DNA from: Paenirhodobacter enshiensis
GTDB lineage: Bacteria > Pseudomonadota > Alphaproteobacteria > Rhodobacterales > Rhodobacteraceae
Assembly: GCF_000740785.1 (NCBI RefSeq)
Contig: NZ_JFZB01000027.1
Coordinates: 1-63,220, forward strand
Length of the DNA stretch: 63,220 bases
Direction of reading: 5' to 3'
Shown: piece after piece, positions 44,087-51,400 of the stretch
Position numbering within the stretch: position 1 is the first letter of the stretch
Layout: each line of letters opens with the position of its first letter
Translations under genes and position numbers: made by a program
Notes under the pieces: generated by a model
Told to the model about the DNA's origin: nothing
Seen by the model: the letters and a program-made list of their open reading frames with translations, nothing else
Databases searched by the model: none

Positions 44087-44908
44087 TTACTCCTCGAGCG
44101 CCGCAGCCGGCTCGATGCCGACCTCGTCGCACATCCGCGCGACATAGGAATTCGCCAGCGGCGGGTTCTTGCGCCACCAGGGCTTGGTGCCGTTGGTGTA
44201 AAGATGCACCGAGACCGTCTGATCGGTGAACCAGCCCTCGACCCGGCCATGCGGGTCGTAGAAGATGTCATTGAGCTGGAACGGCACCGGATAGAGCACG
44301 TCGGGGCTCATCGCGCGTTCGATGTCTCCGGTCTGCTGGGCGAACCAGGTGAAGGCCTGCGGGCCGAAGGCGGTGCGCTCGGTCTTGTAGATCATCTCGG
44401 CATGAGACAGCGCGCCGCCCTTTTCCTTCAGCTTGTCCATCTGCTTGCGCTGGCGCTTGTTCCACCAGGCCGGATAGTCGGGCAGGTTGTCGTAATAGTC
44501 GATCAGCTGATCCATCAGCGCGCATTCGCGTGGCAGCCCCACGACACCGCAGTTCAGCGCGCCGCGCATCCCGTGGCCGGCGAAGATCCACTCCCACTCG
44601 TCGGGGAAGGGCTTGTGGCAGAAGGCATCGCAATCGACCCAGATCGCCCCGGTCTTGCGGATCATCTTGTAGCGGAACACGTTCGACAGGAACGAGGCCG
44701 AGGTGCCCTCGACCAGTTTCATGTCGATGTCCATGATCTCGGTCGCGGGGCGGATCTCGACGCCTTCGGGGGCGTTGCGGACGTCATCGGTGCAATACAG
44801 CGTGACCGGATGGCCGTGCAGCAGATGCGACTTCAGGCAAAGCTGGTTCAGATAATGCAGTTTCTCGCCAATCCAGAGCGAGGCGACGGGGCGGCGGGTT
44901 TCTGCCAT
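44087..44908 (-). CDS. GT32-type glycosyltransferase (DxD sugar-binding region)
   Basis: 273 residues: ASLWIGEKLHYLNQLCLKSH, SFLSNVFRYKMIRKTGAIWVDCDAFCHKPF with the DxD at about 94-96, then GALNCGVVGLP and VHLYTNGTKPWW. This matches capsular-polysaccharide GT32-like enzymes. ATG 44908 was chosen for the AGGA seven bases upstream. It heads a two-gene unit with the GT-methyltransferase fusion. Confidence 0.85.
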   Translation of the reverse strand: MAETRRPVASLWIGEKLHYLNQLCLKSHLLHGHPVTLYCTDDVRNAPEGVEIRPATEIMDIDMKLVEGTSASFLSNVFRYKMIRKTGAIWVDCDAFCHKPFPDEWEWIFAGHGMRGALNCGVVGLPRECALMDQLIDYYDNLPDYPAWWNKRQRKQMDKLKEKGGALSHAEMIYKTERTAFGPQAFTWFAQQTGDIERAMSPDVLYPVPFQLNDIFYDPHGRVEGWFTDQTVSVHLYTNGTKPWWRKNPPLANSYVARMCDEVGIEPAAALEE

Positions 44909-45011
44909 CGGAAAATCCTGAACCGTAAAAGACCGAGAGTATGTGGACCCTAATCGGTTCCCGGTCCCCATGCCAGTGCTGTTGCGGGGCGCCCGGGCGA
45001 CCCCTCTCGCG

Positions 45012-45450
45012 TCACAGAGGCGGTCTTTCGATGATGAGACCCTCTTTCAGGCCCTGGCGCAGCATTGCGTCACCGATGCCGTAAAGGCGCTCAAACAGAT
45101 CGCGCGCGCCCTCGCGCCCGGAGCGGTGCAACGTGTCATGCACCAGCTGCGCCATGGCCATGCGCTTGTCACCCGCGCGCGGAACGAGAACCCGGCGCTC
45201 GACCCGGTCGCAGTTCTTCTTCAGTCAGTCGTCAAAGGACAGGGCGTCGAAATGGCGCAGATGAACGCCCGGCAGGTGCATTTGTCGCAGCCTGGGCCCC
45301 CGTCCGCTGTAGACATGAAGGGGCAGGCCGATGTCCTGCTCTTTCACGATCTGCGTGCGAACGGAGGATTTCCCGAGCCGATGGGCCCAGAATGGCTCTC
45401 TCTCGGTTGGGTTGTGAACAAACGGTCGTGGGGGGCGACAGGCCTTCGGG
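45012..45450 (-). pseudogene. Broken glycosyltransferase remnant with an in-frame TGA
   Basis: The minus strand reads continuously as a GT C-terminus: PFVHNPTEREPFWAHRLGK, GLPLHVYSGRG, HLPGVHLRHFDALSFDD, then a TGA (45225-45227), then LKKNCDRVERRVL, LVHDTLHRSGREGARDLFERLYG and a stop at 45012-45014. Comparable GTs of this order have HFDGLSxxxW at the break, so TGA probably replaced TGG (Trp). No N-terminal catalytic part or start is found upstream, because the next gene ends at 45467 in another frame. The stretch explains the otherwise empty 550-base gap. Confidence 0.65.
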
Positions 45451-45466
45451 CGGGGCGATCGGCGGA

Positions 45467-46960
45467 TCAGGGGCGCGGCATGGTGACGGCCAGGCTGCCA
45501 CGGCCGGGGCCGAAGCTGTCCGAAACGATCGGCTGGCAGACGAGGCCTTGCAACAGCAGGCGGGTCAGGAAATCCTGCGCTCCCGCCGCCTCGGGCTCGG
45601 CGGAGATCACCAGCGCATCGTCACTCAGCATCGGACGCAGCGCTGCATAGCTGCGCAGAGCCCGGATGTCAGGTTCGGCGAACAGCACCAGGTCGAACCG
45701 GTCATCGCCGGGGGCTGTCACGCCGATCTCGGCAAGAGCCTCCGCCTCATCGGCCATGACCGCCCGGACCCGGTCCGGGAAGCGCTGCATCAGCCAGTCG
45801 GCGGCCGGGGGCAGATAGGTGTCGCGCCGGGGTGGGTCGGGGTCTTTCTCGACACGCCAGCGGCCGGCGTCGATCGCGGTGATCCGCAGCTCTGGTGCAA
45901 GATGCAGTGCGCTCAGCGCCAGATGCCCGGTGTCGAAGCCGATCAGCAGCGCGTTGCGCGCCGTCGCCATCCAGCCGAGCAGTGTGCGCCGCACCGTATC
46001 GGAGCGGCTGCGCAATCTTCCGCTTGTGATGCTGTCGTTCTGCATGTGGCGGAAGAAGAACGCCCCGTGCGGTCGCATCGGAAAGCCGGCGTCGGTCATC
46101 GCCGCGTTGATCGCATGGCCGAGCGCTTCGAAATCATGGCGCAGCTCGGGCCCGGCCAGCAGGGCCGGCACGCGTGCGGTGGCCTCGGTGGCGGCCTGCT
46201 GGCGCTTTGTCACCGCAGCCGCCGGCGCATGGACGGTGCCTGCCGTCCGGGTGAGGCTGCGGTGGATCGTTCCAAGACGCTCGGCCAGTCGTTCGCCGCT
46301 CAGCTGTTCCCCGGCGGTCGCCTCGCGGTTGTAGGCCCAGGTCGAGGTGCCCCATTTCTGCTCGGCATAGATGGTATCGGGGCCGTCGTACCAGACATCG
46401 GGGGCGCTTTTCTGCCACGGGATGAAGTAATGCGTCGGCCAGATGTGCAGCGCCTCGGGGCCGGGGGCCAGCTCGCGGATCATGCGCATCAGGAAACGGT
46501 TGCCGGTCGAGACCTCGGGCTTTCGCAGCTCCCACGGCTCGAGCGTGGCCAGCCGGTCGATCACCGCGCCGACGAACGGATCGCCGGGCGCACAGGCGAG
46601 GATCGGACAGACGCCGCGGAACGGATCGGTCTCGGGCCGGTCATAGACGGTGAAGGCGCTGGCGCCGTGCAGCAGCTCGTCCACCGGATGCAGGCAGATC
46701 GCATCGGCATCGGCCATGAAGCCGCCGAAGGCATGAAGCAACTCGTAACGCATCATGTCCTGCGCCCCGGCCCAGGCTCCGCGCGCGACATATTCGTTGA
46801 TCAGCTTGCGCAGGCGGAACGGATAGCCGGTCAGCGTCTCGTTGCCGAAGACGGTATAGGACCAGTCGGGGTGTTTCTCGGGCCAGCTCTGCATCCAGAC
46901 CGTGGGGGCCGGTTTCGGCCCGATCCAGATATGGCCGAGGCGCCTGGGAATGGAGGTCAT
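45467..46960 (-). CDS. GT32-type glycosyltransferase with C-terminal methyltransferase-like domain
   Basis: 497 residues. The N-terminus is a GT32 enzyme: IPRRLGHIWIGPKP, WPEKHPDWSYTVF, ARGAWAGAQDMMRYELLHAFGGFMADADAICLHPVDEL with the DxD near 79-81, and HIWPTHYFIPW. From about residue 250 a second domain begins, with NALLIGFDTGHLALSAL and LRITAIDAGRW as an AdoMet-type Rossmann motif and DRFDLVLFAEPD after it. Thus it joins sugar transfer and probable methylation, like the 42231-44075 protein, but with a different GT family. Confidence 0.8.
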   Translation of the reverse strand: MTSIPRRLGHIWIGPKPAPTVWMQSWPEKHPDWSYTVFGNETLTGYPFRLRKLINEYVARGAWAGAQDMMRYELLHAFGGFMADADAICLHPVDELLHGASAFTVYDRPETDPFRGVCPILACAPGDPFVGAVIDRLATLEPWELRKPEVSTGNRFLMRMIRELAPGPEALHIWPTHYFIPWQKSAPDVWYDGPDTIYAEQKWGTSTWAYNREATAGEQLSGERLAERLGTIHRSLTRTAGTVHAPAAAVTKRQQAATEATARVPALLAGPELRHDFEALGHAINAAMTDAGFPMRPHGAFFFRHMQNDSITSGRLRSRSDTVRRTLLGWMATARNALLIGFDTGHLALSALHLAPELRITAIDAGRWRVEKDPDPPRRDTYLPPAADWLMQRFPDRVRAVMADEAEALAEIGVTAPGDDRFDLVLFAEPDIRALRSYAALRPMLSDDALVISAEPEAAGAQDFLTRLLLQGLVCQPIVSDSFGPGRGSLAVTMPRP

Positions 46961-47162
46961 GAACACAGATACCGGAAAGCCGCAGGGAACAGGGCAACCT
47001 AGCCATGGATCGCACCGGAGCGAAAGACCGCCCCGGAGGTTTTCTGCGCCGGGTTGCCGGAAAAAGCTGTCGCGGCGCGTCCTGCCTGCGTGCTAAGCGT
47101 CTGGAACGGCAGGCCGGCATCGCCGGGGCCGTGTGCTGAAACCTCCTGCGGAAGGGGCCGCC

Positions 47163-48269
47163 ATGACGGTTGTCCTGTCGATGACATCGGTGCGCAACGA
47201 GGCGCCCTATCTGATCGAATGGCTGGCCTGGCACCGGATGATCGGGGTGAACCGGTTTCTGATCTGCTCGAACGATTGCGAGGATGGCACCGATGCCATG
47301 CTCGATCTGCTTGAACGGGCAGGGGTGGTGACGCATCTGCCCCAGCCCGCGCGCGACGGGGCGCAGGGCCCGCCGCGCGGCGTGCAGTGGCAGGCGCTGC
47401 GCCGGATGTGGCGCCACCCGGCACGCAAGGAAGCGGACTGGGTGCTGATCTCGGACCTGGACGAGTTTCCGGTGATCCATGTCGGGGCGGGCCGGCTGGA
47501 GGATCTGTTCGCCCATCTGCCCGGGGCGGAACTGCCCTGGCCCGAGGCGCGCGATCAGGAGGGCGGCACCGATGCCGTGGCGCTGCCGTGGCGGCTGTTC
47601 GGCAATGCCGGGATCTCCGGCTTCGCCGACCGGCCGGTGACGGCGCAGTTCCTGCGCTCGGCCCCGGCGCGGATGCTGCATCCGGTGGCGGCGACCTTCT
47701 TCAAGACGGTGTTCCGGCCGGCGGCGTTCCAGGGGCCGGGGGTGCACCGCCCGGCGCAGCGCGCCGGGGCGCGGCCGGTGTCCTGGCGCGATGGCAGCGG
47801 TCGCGCGATGCCGCCGCTCTATGCTGAAAACCCGGGGCGGCTGTCGCTGATCGGGCTCGATGACTGCCGCGCGCTGGCCGAGATCCATCACTATTCGCTG
47901 CGCTCGGCCGAGGCGTTTCTCGTCAAGACGTTGCGCGGGTTGCCCAACCGGGCGGACAAGCCCGTCGATCTGTCCTATTGGGTCGAGCGCAATTACAATA
48001 CCGAACCGAACCTCGCCGCGCTGCCTCGCCAGAAGGCGCTGGCCGATGAGATCGCGCAGCTGCTGACGATCCCCGGACTTGCCGATCTGCACCGAACGGG
48101 ATGCGAGTGGCACCGTGCGGCGGCGCGGCGAATGCTGCACAGCCGCGCGGGCTACGAGCTTTATGCCGCATTGCGCCATTGTTCCGACAGCACGGTTCTG
48201 CCGCAGCCCGAGGCGCTGCGGCTGCTGCGACTGTTTTCGGAAATCGAACCCGATCCGGCAGTTCCGTGA
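47163..48269 (+). CDS. Glycosyltransferase family 2-like (Glyco_tranf_2_4 type)
   Basis: 368 residues: VVLSMTSVRNEAPYLIEWLAWHRM at 3-26, ICSNDCEDGTDAM, WVLISDLDEFPVIH near 95-108 with the DxD-like motif, LPWRLFGNAGI, FFKTVFRP, HHYSLRSAEAFLVKTLRG and YWVERNYN. It is homologous to the N-terminal domain of the 42231-44075 protein. AAGGGG five bases before the ATG at 47163 fixes the start. The gene stands alone between a divergent GT32 gene and the next plus-strand gene. Confidence 0.85.
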   Translation: MTVVLSMTSVRNEAPYLIEWLAWHRMIGVNRFLICSNDCEDGTDAMLDLLERAGVVTHLPQPARDGAQGPPRGVQWQALRRMWRHPARKEADWVLISDLDEFPVIHVGAGRLEDLFAHLPGAELPWPEARDQEGGTDAVALPWRLFGNAGISGFADRPVTAQFLRSAPARMLHPVAATFFKTVFRPAAFQGPGVHRPAQRAGARPVSWRDGSGRAMPPLYAENPGRLSLIGLDDCRALAEIHHYSLRSAEAFLVKTLRGLPNRADKPVDLSYWVERNYNTEPNLAALPRQKALADEIAQLLTIPGLADLHRTGCEWHRAAARRMLHSRAGYELYAALRHCSDSTVLPQPEALRLLRLFSEIEPDPAVP

Positions 48270-48483
48270 TCGCATCGGGAATCGCCAGCATGATCTGCGT
48301 GGCGACAATCATGCTTTGTCAGCCTGAACAGCGCGTTGCGATGCCCGGGCAATTCCTTGCGCGGGAGATCGCCTTCCGTGCATACTGATCCCGGTGCCTT
48401 TCATGTGGCCGCGCCTTTCGGGAACTGGGGCCAGCTGCTAATCTGCCACATAGCGGGATCTGCGGTTCAGGGACCAGTGTCCA

Positions 48484-50106
48484 ATGACAAGAGTTATCTT
48501 TCAGGCCGGTCCGGAACTGTTGACGCCGGAAATTCTGACTGCAGCGGTCAGTGCTAACCTGAGGCGTTTGCGCACGCGTGGGATCTTCGTCGCGAACATG
48601 GCGTTCAAGCAGATCCTCGACGTCCGCGGACAGTACATGTCGGTTCTTGCCGGAGGGGGTTCCTCCGGTGAGCTGGCCGGTATCGCCGGGCGTCTGGCTG
48701 AGGTGAACCGCGAAATGCGTGCCGCGGCGACGGCTGCCGGCTGCGATACGATCGTGATGCTTCAGGACGAAGGGCTTTGTCCCTCCGGGAGCAGAATGGA
48801 CGGGCTTTGTCCGTTCGTGGGGAGAGCGCTGCCGGCACTTCTGGCGGGGTTCGAGGCGGACGAAATCATTCTTGTGCTGCATCGCGCTCCATCCGGGGTC
48901 ACCGGGCCGGAGGGCGCGGATCTGGCCGAGGACAGGCAGATCGAACTGTGTCGCCGGATGCAGAAGGGTCTGACGCATGGCCAGTTTGTCGTCAGGCCGG
49001 GAGTCGGGGTGGTCGGGTCCGGACCGCTGGTCGACACCTTTTTGCGCGATCTCGGGATCAACCCGTCCGAGATGCGTCTTCCGGTTCTGCCCGGCGCCAT
49101 GCCGTGCCGCCCGGGGACGGATCGGCCTGAGGCCTTTTCGATTCTGCGGCCGGATCGGGCACTCACGATCTTCTTCATGATCGAGCCCGGGCCCCTCGAA
49201 CTTCAGGCGCATCTTCTGGTTTCGTCGCTGCGGCTGAATTGTCTCGATCCGGCCCGGCTGGTTGGCTACTGCCGTTCGGGGCTGCTTGACGGGTTACACC
49301 CCGAGACCCTTGCCTTCATGGATCGTTGTGAGGTCGAGATCCGTCCGATCGTCAATGATTTCGCCGATGGCTATCCGGCCGGGAACAAGCTGGTCGCTGC
49401 GGCGGCCGTCGCGGACGGCGGTGGAGACTGGGGGCTGTTTCTCGATACTGACACGTTGTTGATGCGGCCGTCTCATTTTCTCGATGAGACAGTGGCGGGG
49501 CGCGTGTCGCTGTGTCTCGATACGGTCAATGGCTGGTCCGCCGATCCGCGGGCCTGGGAACTGTTGTTCGGCACGGCGGGAACGGCAGTGCCGGCGCCGG
49601 TGCGGCTGTTGTCGGGGCAGGTGTCGATCCCGATCTACAATGCCGGAATGGTGTTGTTTCCGCTGGCCGGCGGAGAAGACGGGCGCGGTTTCGGGCGGTA
49701 TTGGCACGATCTGTCGCGCCGTCTGGATGCGATACCCGATTTGCCGAAGACGCGGCCCTGGCTCGATACCATCGCGCTTGCAGCCGCGGCGTTGTCCTGG
49801 GGCGGAATGCGGCTGCTGTCGCCGGACTGGAACTGCACGACCCGGATGGCTGGCCCTCAGACCCGGTTGCTGCATTATCACGGCCTGCGCCAGCTGGCTG
49901 AATTCGGCTGGGTCGCGGCCGTTGACGCCCTGCTTGCGGCGTCGGTGAGCCCGCATGACAGCCTCGAGCAGGCGGTGCGCTATCATCAGCAGGAGATGGG
50001 CCGCGATGGAGATCTGTGGCGGCGGGCCATGCTCTATGGCACGACCCGTCCGTCTCTCGGAGCCAAGCCGGGGGCATGTACGACAATGACGGATTTGCCC
50101 GGATAG
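48484..50106 (+). CDS. Two-part protein with C-terminal DxD glycosyltransferase domain
   Basis: 540 residues. The first 210 residues (CDTIVMLQDEGLCPSGS, DEIILVLHRAPSG, IELCRRMQKGLTHG) are not recognised; they may be an acceptor-binding or sulfotransferase-derived part. From about residue 220 the protein follows the N-terminal domain of the 32508-34406 gene: LTIFFMIEPGPLELQAHLLVSSLRLN, PAGNKLVAAA, LFLDTDTLLMRPSHF near 320, PIYNAGMVLFP and PWLDTIALAAAAL, ending HYHGLRQL. It is a likely sugar transferase. The base composition at the 5' end is a little less GC-rich than in neighbours. Confidence 0.72.
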   Translation: MTRVIFQAGPELLTPEILTAAVSANLRRLRTRGIFVANMAFKQILDVRGQYMSVLAGGGSSGELAGIAGRLAEVNREMRAAATAAGCDTIVMLQDEGLCPSGSRMDGLCPFVGRALPALLAGFEADEIILVLHRAPSGVTGPEGADLAEDRQIELCRRMQKGLTHGQFVVRPGVGVVGSGPLVDTFLRDLGINPSEMRLPVLPGAMPCRPGTDRPEAFSILRPDRALTIFFMIEPGPLELQAHLLVSSLRLNCLDPARLVGYCRSGLLDGLHPETLAFMDRCEVEIRPIVNDFADGYPAGNKLVAAAAVADGGGDWGLFLDTDTLLMRPSHFLDETVAGRVSLCLDTVNGWSADPRAWELLFGTAGTAVPAPVRLLSGQVSIPIYNAGMVLFPLAGGEDGRGFGRYWHDLSRRLDAIPDLPKTRPWLDTIALAAAALSWGGMRLLSPDWNCTTRMAGPQTRLLHYHGLRQLAEFGWVAAVDALLAASVSPHDSLEQAVRYHQQEMGRDGDLWRRAMLYGTTRPSLGAKPGACTTMTDLPG

Positions 50107-50167
50107 ACGGGGGGCGCGGGACGTGGCCGATGCCGTCGGGGTGATGGTGCACCTGCCCTCTTCTCGC

Positions 50168-51211
50168 TCAGTCCAGCAGATCGGTGGCGGGGTTGGTCTC
50201 GATCTCGACATCGGCATAGTAGCGCCCCGCCTGGGTGACCGAGCGGTGCAGGCTGAGCCGCATCGCCGCCTGCAACGGCGCCCCGTCGAGCGCGGCCTGC
50301 GTCAGGAAGCCAGAGCGCAGCCCGTGCGGCGTCGCGTAATCCTCGGGCAGGCCCGCGCATTTCAGCCGGTAGCGCAGGATCAGCCGCATCGCATCGGGGC
50401 CGAGCGGGCGCACGAGCGCGCGGTCGGCGCGGCTGACCGGGCGAAACAGCGCCCCGTCGGCGATGGCGGCGCGGTCGATCCAGGCGACGAGCGCACGCGC
50501 CGCGCGCCCCTTCAGCGGCAGGCGCGGCGCCTCGCCCTTCGCGGTGGTCTTGGTCTCCAGCAGCCGGATCCAGATCAGCCCGCGGTCGTCGAATTCCTCG
50601 AGGTCGATGTCCTCGCGCCTCAGCCCGGTGATCTCGCTGCGCCGCCGGCCGCCGCTCGCGAAACCGAGCATCAGCATCGCCCGGTCGCGGATGCCGCGCA
50701 GGCTGCCGTCGCAGGTCTCGATCAGCGCGTTCAACAGATCGCGGGTCACCGGGCGGGGCGATTTCGGCTGCGGCAGGTGGTTGGCGGCGCGCCGCGCCTT
50801 GGCGCGCGCCTGACGGATCAGCGGCGCCTCGAAGGGCGAGGGCAGGTTCTTCATCCGGTGAAACGCCCGCCACGAGGCGATGCGGCGGTCGAGCGTCGCG
50901 GGCGAGGGGCAGGCGAGGCTGCGACGCAGCCCGGCCGCGATCAGCTCCATCGCCGCGTCATGGGCGCTGGTGCCGGCGCGATCGGTCAGGTCGATCGAAT
51001 GGTCGAGCACGAAGCGCAGCGCGACGCGCTCGTCCTCGGGCCAGGCGAGGGGGGCGCCGAACACCGCCGCCTTCCAGGCCGCGATATAGACCAGATCGCG
51101 TTCCCAGGCGCGCAGCGTATTCGCCGGCGTGCCGCGCCGGTAGAGATCGGAAAGCGCCTCTTCCTCTTCGGGGGAGAGAGCGGGGAGCGGCAGGGGAACG
51201 GGGGGTTTCAT
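50168..51211 (-). CDS. Tyrosine recombinase / phage-type integrase
   Basis: 347 residues. A SAM-like N-terminal domain (TLRAWERDLVYIAAWKAAVFG and RIASWRAFHRMKN) is followed by the catalytic domain: first Arg in FASGGRRRSEITGLRREDID, Lys region LLETKTTAKGEAPRLPL, HxxR in ATPHGLRSGFLTQ and the nucleophile Tyr in TQAGRYYADVE. The catalytic set looks complete. It could resolve plasmid multimers or move an element; no attachment site repeats were found. The frame extends upstream to 51370 over tandem repeats, but ATG 51211 fits the domain start. Confidence 0.88.
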   Translation of the reverse strand: MKPPVPLPLPALSPEEEEALSDLYRRGTPANTLRAWERDLVYIAAWKAAVFGAPLAWPEDERVALRFVLDHSIDLTDRAGTSAHDAAMELIAAGLRRSLACPSPATLDRRIASWRAFHRMKNLPSPFEAPLIRQARAKARRAANHLPQPKSPRPVTRDLLNALIETCDGSLRGIRDRAMLMLGFASGGRRRSEITGLRREDIDLEEFDDRGLIWIRLLETKTTAKGEAPRLPLKGRAARALVAWIDRAAIADGALFRPVSRADRALVRPLGPDAMRLILRYRLKCAGLPEDYATPHGLRSGFLTQAALDGAPLQAAMRLSLHRSVTQAGRYYADVEIETNPATDLLD

Positions 51212-51266
51212 GTCCCCGAGGATGCCGCGTTTCGCCCCGCCCGGCAAGGGAGCGGGCGCAGCTTTC

Positions 51267-51311
51267 GCGGTGGGGAATTTTGCTGTGGGGAACGTCGCTG
51301 TGGGGAACAGT
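51267..51311. repeat. Three tandem 15-bp units upstream of the recombinase
   Basis: Units at 51267-51281, 51282-51296 and 51297-51311 share GCtGTGGGGAA. They lie in the 190-base gap between the recombinase and RTX genes, just before the recombinase start, and could be recombinase or regulator binding sites. Confidence 0.7.
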
Positions 51312-51400
51312 GTGGCGGGGCCGTCCGGGCCGCGGGAAAGAACATGGCCGCCCCGACGGGGAGCGGCCATGAGAAGGAAGGTGCGGGCGTGGCGAGAGGC

